DNA of 64,000 nt from Hydrogenophaga sp. (GTDB taxonomy: Bacteria; Pseudomonadota; Gammaproteobacteria; Burkholderiales; Burkholderiaceae_C): contig NZ_JAUCZF010000001.1 in NCBI RefSeq assembly GCF_030373245.1, positions 620,001-684,000 on the forward strand, in the 5' to 3' direction. The translations under genes were made by a program, and so were the position numbers. This document shows, piece by piece, positions 25,979-34,418 of the stretch; position 1 is the stretch's first letter; the number at the start of each line of letters is the position of its first letter. The notes under the pieces are model-generated. The model had not been told where the DNA came from. It saw only the letters and a list, made by a program, of their open reading frames with translations, and ran no database searches.

Positions 25979-25999
25979 AAATGAGAATTGTAGTTATCT
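25979..25999. promoter_or_regulatory. Fur-box-like site
   Basis: AAATGAGAATTGTAGTTATCT contains the left half AATGAGAAT typical of Fur boxes and a partial right half. It is 12 nt before the ATPase ATG and between the divergent transporter genes, as expected for iron-repressed control. The right half is weak. Confidence 0.5.
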
Positions 26000-26011
26000 A
26001 CAATCCTGTTC

Positions 26012-27130
26012 ATGTTCCTCAGCGTTTCTCAGCTCAGTGTGCGCTACCCCGGCCAGACCGCGCCAGCTGTGGACGGCGTGTCGCTGGGCTTGCGAGCGGG
26101 TGACATTGGCGTGCTGATCGGGCCGTCGGGCTGCGGCAAGACCACCTTGCTGCGCGCCGTGGCCGGGCTGGAGCGCGCCAGCAGCGGCAGCATCCACCTG
26201 GGCGGTGAACTGGTCAGCGATGACGAGCACCACACCCCAGCCGAGCGCCGCCGCATCGGCATGGTGTTTCAGGACTACGCCCTGTTCCCCCACCTGGACG
26301 TAGGCCGCAATGTGGCCTTTGGTATCGACCGCCTGCCACGCGGCGAGCGCGAGCAGCGCGTGGCCGAGGTGCTGGCCCTGGTCGGGCTCGATGGCCTGCA
26401 GGCGCGTTTCCCCCACGAACTCTCCGGCGGCCAGCAGCAGCGCGTGGCCCTCGCCCGCGCGCTGGCGCCTCGTCCGCGCCTGCTGCTGCTCGACGAGCCC
26501 TTCTCCAACCTCGACGTGGACTTGCGCGAACGCCTGGCGCACGAAGTGCGCGCCATCCTCAAAGCGGCAGGTGCCACCGCCCTTTTCGTCACACACGATC
26601 AGCTCGAAGCGTTTGCCATTGGCGACCTGATTGGCGTCATGCACGAAGGCCATCTGCACCAGTGGGACGAGGCCTACGCGCTCTACCACCGCCCCGCCAC
26701 CCGGTTCGTGGCCGAGTTCATCGGCCACGGTGTGTTCGCTCCGGCACAGATCCGGCAAATCGGTGACGAGGTGTCGGTGCAAACGCCGCTGGGTGCGCTG
26801 CAGGACATGGACGAGTGCCCCCTGCCCAACGCTTACGACGCTGGTCTGTGCGACGTATTGCTGCGCGCCGACGACATCGTGCACGACGACCACGCGCCGG
26901 TGAAGGCGCAGATCATCCGCAAGGCCTTTCGCGGCTCAGAGTTCCTCTACACGCTGCGCCTGGCCAGCGGCGAGGTGCTGATGACCCATGTGCCTTCTCA
27001 CCACAACCACGCGGTGGGCGAATGGATTGGCATCCGCGCCGAGGTCGATCACGTGGTGACCTTCGCGCGCGGCGGCGGCGCGAGCAGCCCGCCAGCGCCT
27101 GGCGTGACCCGAACCCACGCTCCGATCTGA
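26012..27130 (+). CDS. fbpC: Ferric-iron-type ABC transporter ATP-binding protein
   Basis: About 372 aa. The nucleotide-binding domain shows Walker [11 protein letters not shown]-loop [19 protein letters not shown], signature [16 protein letters not shown], Walker [13 protein letters not shown] and the switch histidine in VTHDQLEAF. The C-terminal 130 residues form a TOBE-type regulatory region ([19 protein letters not shown]). The family is FbpC/PotA-like; with the divergent fbpB-type permease and the Fur-like site, ferric iron is the best substrate guess. Confidence 0.87.
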   Translation: MFLSVSQLSVRYPGQTAPAVDGVSLGLRAGDIGVLIGPSGCGKTTLLRAVAGLERASSGSIHLGGELVSDDEHHTPAERRRIGMVFQDYALFPHLDVGRNVAFGIDRLPRGEREQRVAEVLALVGLDGLQARFPHELSGGQQQRVALARALAPRPRLLLLDEPFSNLDVDLRERLAHEVRAILKAAGATALFVTHDQLEAFAIGDLIGVMHEGHLHQWDEAYALYHRPATRFVAEFIGHGVFAPAQIRQIGDEVSVQTPLGALQDMDECPLPNAYDAGLCDVLLRADDIVHDDHAPVKAQIIRKAFRGSEFLYTLRLASGEVLMTHVPSHHNHAVGEWIGIRAEVDHVVTFARGGGASSPPAPGVTRTHAPI

Positions 27131-27141
27131 GCATGGGTTGC

Positions 27142-28416
27142 TCAGGGCGAGAGCAGGGCTTGGAGCTTGACCAGTACCCGCAGCGCCGCAAAATTCACCG
27201 ATACCCCTGCAGCAGACTCACGCCCCGCCTCGACCCGCACATCGACCTGCTCACTGGCGCGCATACCGAGCATCAGTGTTTGGCGAGTGGCTGACTGGTA
27301 AACATTCAATCGAGTCTCGGCCATGATCAGACTGGCACCTGCGCCGTCGATGGCGTGGTCAGCCATCAGGCGTTCGCCACGCCAGCCCAGTTCCCAGCGG
27401 GGATGGATCTGCCACAGCGCTTCCAGCCAGCCACCGGTGCTGCGCCCGCGGTAGTCCACCAGACCGTTGACGGACTCCAGCGTGCCAGTCTCGCTGCGAA
27501 TCCAGCCCGCGGCAGACAGCGTGATGGGCCAAGCCTGGGCACTTTGCGCGCCCTGCCATCTCACAGACGCGGCCAGCACGTCAGAACGACCTCGGAAACA
27601 CACAACCTCGCGCAAGGCGCTGTCGCAGATCGGCGCATTGTGGCTGTGGCCTAGCGCCGGCTGAATGGCGCTGCCGCGACCGTCGGGACGGAACTGCGCC
27701 CACAGGCCATCGATCGACCAGAGGCCCTGGTCCAGCCCCAAGTGCAGGCCTGGCGCCACAGCACCGTGTTGCGCGCCGGGAAACGCTTGCCCGCGCCACA
27801 GAGCCAGATCGGCTCTCCACTGTCGCGCGCCGCGATCGGCCCGCCAGCTCAACTGAGCGCCATCATCCACCCAGTCGCCATTGACGGCCATGCGCTGCGC
27901 CAGTGGCACTGGACCGAAGCGATCAAGGTGACCCGCCGCACCCAGCACCGGGCCCAGCGCTGGGCGCTGTCGCCCGAAGGTGAGCAGCCAGGCGGCATCG
28001 TCGCCGTCGTGCCGCGCCTGCAACCAGGCAGCCTCCACATGGACATCGTCGCTGGCATGCTGGCCCACGGCCAGGCGGGCGCCCCAGGTGTCGTTGAAGC
28101 GAGCCGACAAACCCAGCGCGGCATGCTCCAGCGGCTCCTTGCGCAGGTCGTGGCCGGCATCGCCCAGCAGCAGGTAGCCGTTGAGCGGCTCCGACGGCAG
28201 GGGCTGGTCGGCGCGGAGGGTGCGCAGCGCGATGGCCGCGTCCACCGACACACCAGCCTCGGCGGGCAACACATCGTCGGCCTCCCCATGCGCCCAGACG
28301 GTGGCGCTCAGGCACAGTCCGCCCACCATCACGGCTGCTGCCCGCAGGCGCTCATGGACGCGTAGCTGGCGGGTTAGAGAAAGGGTCGGACAGTGCCGGA
28401 TTGGTGAGGAACTCAT
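27142..28416 (-). CDS. Outer-membrane porin-like protein of the copper/MbnH cluster
   Basis: About 424 aa. A hydrophobic leader (AAAVMVGGLCLSATVWA) is followed by HGEADD and a long run of beta-strand-like, Trp-rich segments (ALGLSARFNDTWGARLAVG, WRADLALWRGQAF, WELGWRGERLM) ending FAALRVLVKLQALLSP. It is probably an outer-membrane barrel; I recognise no named family. Its ATG at 28416 lies within mbnH (65-nt overlap); an ATG at 28329 would remove the overlap but leaves a leader with no positive charge. As the gene after mbnP-mbnH it may export or import the metal or its ligand. Confidence 0.7.
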   Translation of the reverse strand: MSSSPIRHCPTLSLTRQLRVHERLRAAAVMVGGLCLSATVWAHGEADDVLPAEAGVSVDAAIALRTLRADQPLPSEPLNGYLLLGDAGHDLRKEPLEHAALGLSARFNDTWGARLAVGQHASDDVHVEAAWLQARHDGDDAAWLLTFGRQRPALGPVLGAAGHLDRFGPVPLAQRMAVNGDWVDDGAQLSWRADRGARQWRADLALWRGQAFPGAQHGAVAPGLHLGLDQGLWSIDGLWAQFRPDGRGSAIQPALGHSHNAPICDSALREVVCFRGRSDVLAASVRWQGAQSAQAWPITLSAAGWIRSETGTLESVNGLVDYRGRSTGGWLEALWQIHPRWELGWRGERLMADHAIDGAGASLIMAETRLNVYQSATRQTLMLGMRASEQVDVRVEAGRESAAGVSVNFAALRVLVKLQALLSP

Positions 28417-29554
28417 GATCGGTGAGGGTTTTGAGGAAGGCCACCAGATCGGCTCTTTCCTGGACGTTGAGATTGATGAGCGAAATCAGGTCGCTCTTGT
28501 TGGGATGCACTCGGCCATCGCCCGCGTTGGGACCGGTGGTGATCAATCGACCGCCAGCGGCGTAGAAGTCGAGCACCTCTTCCAGCGTTCCGATGCTTCC
28601 GTCGTGCATGTAGGGTGCAGTGACTTCCACATTGCGCAGGCTGGGCGCGCGAAACCGCCCCCGATCCTCGGGCTTGGCCGTGAATTCGAACAAGCCCTGA
28701 TTCCCCTCGGGAAAGTTGCCAGTGCCTCCAATGTTGTACAGACCCGTGTTGTGAAACGGCAGATCGAGCACCCGGGTGGAGGCGTGCACCACCTGATCAT
28801 TGAAGTTGTGCCCCGAATGGCAATGGAAACACTCGGCCTTCTCGCCAAAGAAGAGCGTCTGGCCTCGCTGCTCGGCGGCACTCAGCACCGTCTTGCCGGA
28901 AAGCGCCTGATCAAAGCGGCTGTTGCCAGAGATCAGCGTGCGCTGAAAGCTGGCTATGGCCTGTGTGATGCGGCCCCAGCTGATGCTCTCAACCTCGTCA
29001 CCAAAAGCCTGAACGAACATCGCGGGGTAGCGTGTATCGGACCGGATGCGATCAAGCACCGAGTCGACATTGCCCTCGTTGACGCCCATCTCGACCGGGT
29101 TGTCTCCAAACAGCGGCACCTGCAGCTGCGCCTCAAGGCTCAGCAGCGAGGGATTGACCCAGGTCAGCGTCGGGTGGTACACGGCGTTGGCCAGGCTCTG
29201 CGCGTTGCGTGGATGCATCTCGCCGGTGGAGCCGATGGAGCGGGTCAACCCGTCGGTGAAGGCCTTGTCCTGGTGATGGCAGCTGGCACAGGCCTGCAAG
29301 CCATTGCCTGAAAGGCGGCGGTCGTAGAACAGGTAGCGACCAAGTTCCACCTTGGCCGGGCTGAGCGGGTTGCTCTCGGGCACGCGCGGCGTGGGGAAGT
29401 TGGCAGGCAGCACCCAGCGCCAGGCACCGCTGTTGCTGGTCTCGTTCACGCTGACGCCACCCCCGCCACAGGCCAGCAGGGACAGCACCCCACACAGGAG
29501 CGCGGTCCCGCCGAGCCCGCGCAGCGCCTTCTTGGTGCGCTGCGCCCCACTCAT
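28352..29554 (-). CDS. mbnH: MbnH-type di-heme cytochrome c peroxidase homologue
   Basis: About 400 aa. A lipoprotein-like signal (LSLLAC) precedes a MauG/CcpA-type fold with two haem c sites, CASCHHQDKAF (about residue 90) and CFHCHSGHNF (about 245), and later PYMHDGSIGTLEEVLDFYAAGG. In the metallo-mystery pair, MbnH oxidises a tryptophan of MbnP to kynurenine, creating part of its copper site. Here its ATG overlaps the mbnP stop (ATGA), confirming the pairing. It acts in the periplasm and needs cytochrome c maturation and disulfide enzymes. Confidence 0.88.
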   Translation of the reverse strand: MSGAQRTKKALRGLGGTALLCGVLSLLACGGGGVSVNETSNSGAWRWVLPANFPTPRVPESNPLSPAKVELGRYLFYDRRLSGNGLQACASCHHQDKAFTDGLTRSIGSTGEMHPRNAQSLANAVYHPTLTWVNPSLLSLEAQLQVPLFGDNPVEMGVNEGNVDSVLDRIRSDTRYPAMFVQAFGDEVESISWGRITQAIASFQRTLISGNSRFDQALSGKTVLSAAEQRGQTLFFGEKAECFHCHSGHNFNDQVVHASTRVLDLPFHNTGLYNIGGTGNFPEGNQGLFEFTAKPEDRGRFRAPSLRNVEVTAPYMHDGSIGTLEEVLDFYAAGGRLITTGPNAGDGRVHPNKSDLISLINLNVQERADLVAFLKTLTDHEFLTNPALSDPFSNPPATRP

Positions 29555-30474
29555 TTCGCCACGACCTTGAAGACAGTTTGCGTTGAGCCGTCGCCCACGG
29601 TCTGACCTGTACCAGCCAGGTCAATGGCCAAAGCCTCAAACACTTTGGGGCACTCGGGGTCGGTGGTGCCCGACATGCAGCCCGTCGGCCCCGAGCCGTT
29701 GACCGTCACATCGTTGCCCGTCAGCAAGGCCTTGACGTCCACCGCGATCTTCTGCGTGGTCGGATCGAAAGCACCAAATGCCAGATCGAGCCGGTTGGGC
29801 TTGCTGCAGGTGTCAACCTGCCCAGCCGCAGGGTTGACTCCGGTGCAGCCGGTGGAGCCGATGTGGACATTGAAGGTCGGAGCGGCCCAGCCGGGATCCG
29901 TGACCTCAATCTTCGCGAATTTGCGCCCACCGGCCCAGGCCCAGGCCATGCCTGGATTCACGGCATTGTTGATGGCGGCCGGTGTCACGCTGGTCGATGC
30001 ACCCTGATCGGTGTGATTGAGCGCAAACGGCACACCCAACGTCATCTTCACGCCCACGTAATTGCCAGCGGGCACGGTACCGCGCAAAGTGGTGTTGGTC
30101 GCAGCCGTCCCCACACAGGTGCCCGTGTTGTCTTCCAGGTCAATCAGGGTGACGCCGTCGCTGCCCAGGGTCGCGTTCCAGTCGTCGTTGGGAGGCAGCG
30201 TGAGCGGTGCTTCCGAACCATCGGCTCGTACCAGCTTTACGTTGGCGATGTAGAAGCGCATGTCTTTGAGCCCGCCGCTGGCGTCGCTGGTGCCCATACC
30301 GGTGAGGCTGCTGGCGCAGGTGATGGGGTCGCTACCCGCCGTCGCGGCGAAGCTCAATTCGACCGCCTGGGTCGTTGCAACGGGGGTCTCAACCACGGGG
30401 TCGCCACCGCCACAAGCGGTGAGCAGACCAACCGCCATCAGGGTTGCGGCAAGAAGGGTGTATGTGTTTTTCAT
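29551..30474 (-). CDS. mbnP: MbnP-family copper-binding partner protein (four-Cys, metallo-mystery pair)
   Basis: About 307 aa; a lipoprotein by its lipobox (LLTACGGG). The mature part shows VELSFAATAGSDPITC, LKDMRFYIANVKLVRADG, LIDLEDNTGTC, GMAWAWAGGRKFAKIEV and NVHIGSTGC, with seven non-lipobox cysteines that can form disulfides. The family pairs with di-heme MbnH, which modifies a tryptophan to kynurenine for copper binding; WAWAGGRKF is a candidate region. The stop overlaps the mbnH ATG (ATGA). A leader hairpin lies upstream at 30528-30569. Confidence 0.87.
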   Translation of the reverse strand: MKNTYTLLAATLMAVGLLTACGGGDPVVETPVATTQAVELSFAATAGSDPITCASSLTGMGTSDASGGLKDMRFYIANVKLVRADGSEAPLTLPPNDDWNATLGSDGVTLIDLEDNTGTCVGTAATNTTLRGTVPAGNYVGVKMTLGVPFALNHTDQGASTSVTPAAINNAVNPGMAWAWAGGRKFAKIEVTDPGWAAPTFNVHIGSTGCTGVNPAAGQVDTCSKPNRLDLAFGAFDPTTQKIAVDVKALLTGNDVTVNGSGPTGCMSGTTDPECPKVFEALAIDLAGTGQTVGDGSTQTVFKVVAK

Positions 30475-30527
30475 GGGGAAGCTTTCTCAGAATCGTGAAC
30501 AGAAGGGTCGACGCGGCATAGCCCCAC

Positions 30528-30569
30528 TGCGTAGGTACGGCGGTGCTGAGCGACACGCTGCCGTACGCA
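30528..30569 (-). promoter_or_regulatory. Long imperfect hairpin in the mbnP leader
   Basis: TGCGTA (GGTA bulge) CGGC pairs with GCCGTACGCA, a 10-bp stem with a 4-nt bulge and an 18-nt loop that can pair internally (GTG/CAC). It lies about 55 nt upstream of the mbnP ATG. It might be an attenuator or RNA-stability element; there is no T-tract. Confidence 0.35.
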
Positions 30570-30610
30570 ATACGGCCAAGGGGAATGCCAAACAAAGGGG
30601 AAGGGAGGGC

Positions 30611-31033
30611 TCAGGTAATCAAGCCCGGCGGAGCCCGCATGGCGGACATCAGCAGCACGCGCCGAGCGTGATCACTGGGCGGCCATGGTGTCTCCCACTC
30701 CCTGCGCTGAATGGCCGCCACGAACGGCAAGCAGGTCCGCAGACGGGGCAGTGCGTTGGCGATTGCCACGTGTGCCGATGACCAGGCGCAGGGCTGCAGT
30801 AGGTGATCCGTTGAGGTCGGCTGGTCGCTATCGCCTGGCGCTTGGTCTTCCAGACTGACCCACTGCAGGCCTTGCGGCGTGCAGATTTGCACGGCTTCCT
30901 GAGAGCTGATGACTGGAACGATCCATGCACCTAACGTCCCATGCAGCGCCGAAAACAACGCGCACATCAGCATCGCACGCAACCAGTGGCGCACGCGGGT
31001 CGCTTCCAGGGGCAGCAGTGTCTGCGGCTTCAT
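30611..31033 (-). CDS. DUF2946-family protein (first of three)
   Basis: About 140 aa with an N-terminal hydrophobic segment (WLRAMLMCALFSALHGTLGAWIV). The family pattern VQICTPQGLQWVSLED is followed by a late cysteine in LLQPCAWSSAH. DUF2946 proteins are small, secreted or membrane-bound, with a conserved Cys/His set (C-T/S-x2-G and HCxxC-like) and often accompany copper genes; the function is not established. It begins 3 nt after the stop of the PCuAC gene. Confidence 0.75.
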   Translation of the reverse strand: MKPQTLLPLEATRVRHWLRAMLMCALFSALHGTLGAWIVPVISSQEAVQICTPQGLQWVSLEDQAPGDSDQPTSTDHLLQPCAWSSAHVAIANALPRLRTCLPFVAAIQRREWETPWPPSDHARRVLLMSAMRAPPGLIT

Positions 31034-31036
31034 GGC

Positions 31037-31537
31037 TCAGTGGCGGTGGCGGTGCTCGGCAGCCTTTGAGCCTGTACCGGACGTCCTGGGCGTCTGCACC
31101 CAGGCCATGACTTCGCGCGTGCCCGCTCTTTCAAATGTCAGGGTCACCGGAAAACGCTCACCATCCCTCAGCGGCGCCTTGAGATCGAGCAGCATCAGGT
31201 GGTGGCCATCGGCGCTTCCATGCTTCATGGGCACCGAGAGACCGGCTGGAATCTCCAGCGAAGGCACAGCACGCATCTGCATAACATCTGCCTTCATCGT
31301 CATGCGGTGGATCTCGACCCGCGCAGCCACAGGCGTGGTAGCCGAGAGCAACCGATCGGGAAACTTGCCCGTGTTGCGGATACCGCGGAAGTACACCGCG
31401 CCGGTGTTCAGACCTGGCAGGGTGGGTGTGGCGTAGGGGTGGTCAACGCGCAGGTCGCCGAGCTTGAAGTCGTGAGCCCATACCGGGGAGATCAGCAATA
31501 CGGCACCGCACGCGACGGCGAGCAGCCGCGGCTTCAC
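31037..31537 (-). CDS. Periplasmic copper chaperone PCuAC (first copy)
   Basis: About 166 aa with a signal peptide (LLAVACGAVLLISPVWA). It has the PCuAC copper motif H-x-M with later M/H ligands: EIHRMTMKADVMQMR and GHHLMLLDLKAPLRDGERFPVTLTF, with a His-rich tail (AEHRHRH). PCuAC carries Cu(I) to the CuA/CuB sites of cytochrome c oxidase, with SCO. The GTG start at 31537 overlaps the crp-type stop by 4 nt (GTGA), so the two are translationally coupled. The longer frame to 31993 is antisense-like and not real. Confidence 0.85.
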   Translation of the reverse strand: MKPRLLAVACGAVLLISPVWAHDFKLGDLRVDHPYATPTLPGLNTGAVYFRGIRNTGKFPDRLLSATTPVAARVEIHRMTMKADVMQMRAVPSLEIPAGLSVPMKHGSADGHHLMLLDLKAPLRDGERFPVTLTFERAGTREVMAWVQTPRTSGTGSKAAEHRHRH

Positions 31538-32178
31538 GCGGCACACCCGACAGGGCTTGCATTGGCTGCCCATTCGCCGAACCGCTGCCCGGGCGCGATC
31601 GCCAACAGGTCGCGCCCGGCGGCGCGCACCGGTCCACTCTTGCGACTGCGTGGCGGCAACAACTGGGCCAGGACGCGGCAGACGGTTTCTGTCTTCGCGT
31701 CCACCAGCAGCGCCACTTCCCGCAGCCTTGGCAGCACCTCGCGCACCGCGTCGGCCTGTCCGTGTCGGCCGGATTCTTGAACCGCGCGGGTTAACCCCAT
31801 CAGACCCAGCAGGTGGGTCACGCGCTGCAGCACGCTCCCAGTGCGCAGCTGAGCCATGTCCTGACAGCGGACCAACTGCTGCAAAAGCGCCTGCCGCAAC
31901 AAGGGCTCCGAGGTGGCTTCGGCGTGAGACCGCACAGCCTCCAGCCGACAGTTCGTGAAGGCGCTGGCGCTCAGCTGGTAGGCCTGCCCACACAGGGCTT
32001 CAGTGCCGATCAGGTCTCCCGCCAAGGCCAGCTGGACAGGCTGTCGAATCGGGCCGCTAGTGTGGTCCAGACGCACGACGCCCTCAACCACGCGCCAGAC
32101 GGGACCGGATTCGCCGGACAGAAAAATCGACTGGTTGCTCGCGCAGGCCAGCGCGACGCCAGAGACGGATGAAGTCAT
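31534..32178 (-). CDS. Crp/Fnr-family transcriptional regulator
   Basis: About 214 aa. The N-terminal cyclic-nucleotide-like sensor domain (IFLSGESGPVWRVVEGVVRLDH, ALAGDLIGTEAL) and a helical dimer segment (QLVRCQDMAQLRTGSVLQRVTHLLGLMGL) precede a helix-turn-helix (LREVALLVDAKTETVCRVLAQLLPP). No N-terminal four-cysteine Fe-S cluster is visible, so it is unlike true FNR. It is inside the copper cluster and coupled to PCuAC (GTGA). It is the likely regulator of the module; FNR-type boxes lie at 34840 and 25962. GGGAG precedes the ATG by 7 nt. Confidence 0.8.
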   Translation of the reverse strand: MTSSVSGVALACASNQSIFLSGESGPVWRVVEGVVRLDHTSGPIRQPVQLALAGDLIGTEALCGQAYQLSASAFTNCRLEAVRSHAEATSEPLLRQALLQQLVRCQDMAQLRTGSVLQRVTHLLGLMGLTRAVQESGRHGQADAVREVLPRLREVALLVDAKTETVCRVLAQLLPPRSRKSGPVRAAGRDLLAIAPGQRFGEWAANASPVGCAA

Positions 32179-32257
32179 GAAATGCTCCCGAGTTGTGCTG
32201 ATGAAACGCACCAGCCACTGAACCTGCGGACCCAATCTTTGGGGCCGCGCAAAGGAT

Positions 32258-32647
32258 TCAACTCAGCAGCGGGGGGCCACGCGCGCCTGGACTCGGGGCG
32301 TCCAGGGGAAGGAAAGTGGCGGCCTGGTGCAAAGGCACACCCCAGGTGCCCATGCTTGACGGCAACGTCGGGAAAGAAGGCAGCAAGGGTGCAAAACGCT
32401 CGGCCGTCAGGGCGCAATGGCCGCAGCCGTCGAGGGCGTGCAGCAAGTCACCTGCACCGACCGGTTCGGTCTCTACTCCCTCAGACGCCAGCTGCACCCA
32501 GCGCATGCCCTGCGCAGTACAGACCTCCACCCAGTCACCCACCACGCGCGTGCTGGCCAGCCCGCGCGAGATCGCGGGCGCAAGCATGGCCAGCAGCATC
32601 GCGACCAGGAGGCCACGCGTCAGGGCACGCATCATTCGGGTGGACAT
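32258..32647 (-). CDS. DUF2946-family protein (second)
   Basis: About 129 aa with a signal or anchor segment (GLLVAMLLAMLAPAISRGLA). It shows the DUF2946 motif VVGDWVEVCTAQGMRWVQL and later GDLLHALDGCGHCALTAERF, with the CGHC pair. The ATG at 32647 is used rather than an upstream TTG. It precedes the crp-type regulator by about 80 nt on the same strand. Confidence 0.75.
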   Translation of the reverse strand: MSTRMMRALTRGLLVAMLLAMLAPAISRGLASTRVVGDWVEVCTAQGMRWVQLASEGVETEPVGAGDLLHALDGCGHCALTAERFAPLLPSFPTLPSSMGTWGVPLHQAATFLPLDAPSPGARGPPLLS

Positions 32648-32696
32648 GGCCGGCAACCTGCGGGCAAAAGAAGTGGGTCAGCCCGCGGTCAGGCGC

Positions 32697-33134
32697 TCAG
32701 CGCAGACCACCAAGGTAGAGCTGGCTGAGCTGAGCAAACTGCCCGGCGCTCAGGGTTTTGCGCAACTGCTCCACGCAGCGCTCGCGCCCCTGAAAGTGCT
32801 CGATCTCGGCGTCGGCCACTTGCCGCATCAGCGCCTCGCGCTCGGCCGCTGGCTTGCCCTCCAGCAGGGCCATGCGCAACTCACCGCGCAGCGTCTGAAT
32901 TTTCTTCTGCACCGAGATGCGCCCTGGCATAGCCTGCTTGCGGTAATCGGCCAAGGCCTGGATCTGCTCGGTGCTGAGCTGCAAATCGGCCTCGTGCTTG
33001 ATGACCAGGGGCATCAGCTCGACCACGGGCAGGCCCTGGTCAGCGGGTACTGATTTCGCCATGGCGACATTGCCCAAGGTCAACAGACCGAGCGCCATCA
33101 CAGCACGACACAGAAAAACAAGGGAACGGTTCAT
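32697..33134 (-). CDS. CpxP/Spy-like periplasmic protein (LTxxQ type)
   Basis: About 144 aa with a signal peptide (AVMALGLLTLGNVAMA). The mature part is all-helical with the LSTEQIQALADYRKQAMPGRISVQKKIQTLR segment (pieces of it) and a second repeat QLRKTLSAGQFAQLSQLYL, typical of LTxxQ/CpxP-Spy heavy-metal-resistance proteins. It may act as a periplasmic chaperone or metal-stress sensor. GGAG before the ATG at 33134 decides the start over 33173. Confidence 0.7.
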   Translation of the reverse strand: MNRSLVFLCRAVMALGLLTLGNVAMAKSVPADQGLPVVELMPLVIKHEADLQLSTEQIQALADYRKQAMPGRISVQKKIQTLRGELRMALLEGKPAAEREALMRQVADAEIEHFQGRERCVEQLRKTLSAGQFAQLSQLYLGGLR

Positions 33135-33180
33135 CGGAGTCTCCTGAAAGTGGGAAAGGGTACAGAGAGCCAACCGGTCG

Positions 33181-33666
33181 TCAGTGCTTGTGGCCCATGC
33201 CTGGCTTCATGTCGTGTTTCATAGGGGCGTTGCCGCCACCCAGCGCGGTCACCGGGGCCTTGACCTCCTGGGTGAAGCGCTGTTTGGCCGCGTCCTCGAA
33301 CACCAGGGTCAGCGGCACCACATCACCGCCTTTGACCGGTGCTTTGAGGTCCATCAGCATCACGTGAAAGCCGCCCGGCTTGAGTTCGGTGGTGCGACCC
33401 GCAGCGAGGTCCAGGCCTGGCACCTGGCGCATCTTCATGACGTCGTTTTCCATCGCCATTTCGTGGATCTCGACCACACCCGCCACTGGCGAGCTGGCCG
33501 ACACGAGGCGCGCGTTGGCGCTGGGTGTCAGGCGCATGAAGGCACCCGTGGCCTTCTGGGTGGCGACTGTTCCGCGCACCCAGGCGTCTTCCACCTGGAC
33601 GGTGGTTGACTGGGCCCAGGCGGTGGCGCTCAGGGCGACGAGGGAGGCGATGAGAAGTTTTTTCAT
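33181..33666 (-). CDS. Periplasmic copper chaperone PCuAC (second copy)
   Basis: About 161 aa with a signal peptide (KKLLIASLVALSATAWA). The copper motif is clear: VVEIHEMAMENDVMKMRQVPGLDLAAG and FHVMLMDLKAPVKGGDVVPLTL, with a Met/His-rich tail (APMKHDMKPGMGHKH). It is more complete and more canonical than the copy at 31037. It stands 47 nt after the sco1 stop, the pairing seen for cytochrome oxidase copper assembly. I set the start at the ATG at 33666. Confidence 0.9.
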   Translation of the reverse strand: MKKLLIASLVALSATAWAQSTTVQVEDAWVRGTVATQKATGAFMRLTPSANARLVSASSPVAGVVEIHEMAMENDVMKMRQVPGLDLAAGRTTELKPGGFHVMLMDLKAPVKGGDVVPLTLVFEDAAKQRFTQEVKAPVTALGGGNAPMKHDMKPGMGHKH

Positions 33667-33712
33667 GGGGATACCTTGGATAGAAAAAAGTGGAGTGAAA
33701 AAAATTGAACAA

Positions 33713-34357
33713 TCAGAGGGTTGACTCGGCCAGCAGCCGCCGCACATCGGCCACATAGTCGTCAACGGTCTGTTCGTGGCGCAGGGCGACGCGGATGCGA
33801 CCAGCGGGATCAAACAGGTACGTGAGCGCGGTGTGGTCCACGGTGTAGCTGCCACCCGTGGGCACTTTCTTGAAGTGCACACGAAAGGTGTCGGCCGTGG
33901 CCTGGATCTGCTCCGGGTTACCCGTCAGGGCCACGAAGCGAGGGTCGAAGGCCGCCATGTACTCACGCAGCAGTTCGGGCGTGTCGCGCTCGGGGTCGAC
34001 CGTGACGAACAGCAACCGCACCCGGCCCGCATCCGTCCCTAGCTGCTGCATCACCGCCGAGGCTCGGGCCAGTGCGGTGGGGCACACGTCCGGGCACTGC
34101 ACAAAACCGAAGTACAGCATCACCACCTGGCCGCGGTAGTCGGCAAGGGTGCGCGACCGACCGTGGAAATCGGTGAGCGAGAAACCTTGTGCATAGGCAG
34201 CACCGGTCAGGTCGATGCCGCGGAAACCCTCGTCGCCGCCCAGGCGGTCGCAGGCACTCAGCAGCGGCAAGGCAGCGGCCGCCAGCAAGCCGGCAAACAC
34301 CTGCCGGCGCACCAGGCTCACCCGGGCGGGGAACGGAATCAGCGGAAACCGAGGCAC
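33713..34357 (-). CDS. SCO1/SenC family copper chaperone
   Basis: About 214 aa; a probable lipoprotein (LLSACDRLG). The thioredoxin-like fold contains the Cu motif CPDVC in FGFVQCPDVCPTALAR and the third ligand histidine in YTVDHTALTYLFDP. SCO proteins reduce or load the CuA site of cytochrome c oxidase, together with PCuAC encoded next. The start is a GTG at 34357 with GGAGGC upstream. Confidence 0.9.
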   Translation of the reverse strand: MPRFPLIPFPARVSLVRRQVFAGLLAAAALPLLSACDRLGGDEGFRGIDLTGAAYAQGFSLTDFHGRSRTLADYRGQVVMLYFGFVQCPDVCPTALARASAVMQQLGTDAGRVRLLFVTVDPERDTPELLREYMAAFDPRFVALTGNPEQIQATADTFRVHFKKVPTGGSYTVDHTALTYLFDPAGRIRVALRHEQTVDDYVADVRRLLAESTL

Positions 34358-34418
34358 GGCGCCTCCTGCAACACGGGAACACAGGCACCACCCTTTTCAG
34401 GTGGGCCACGGCGTGGGC

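Noticed and set aside
28181-29311. Plus-strand frame opposite mbnH
   Set aside because: The opposite strand has two CxxCH haem sites and clear family motifs; this frame has none.
31538-31993. Extended N-terminus of the first PCuAC frame
   Set aside because: It overlaps the crp-type gene out of frame, with no signal-peptide-like start; the GTG at 31537 has a GTGA overlap.
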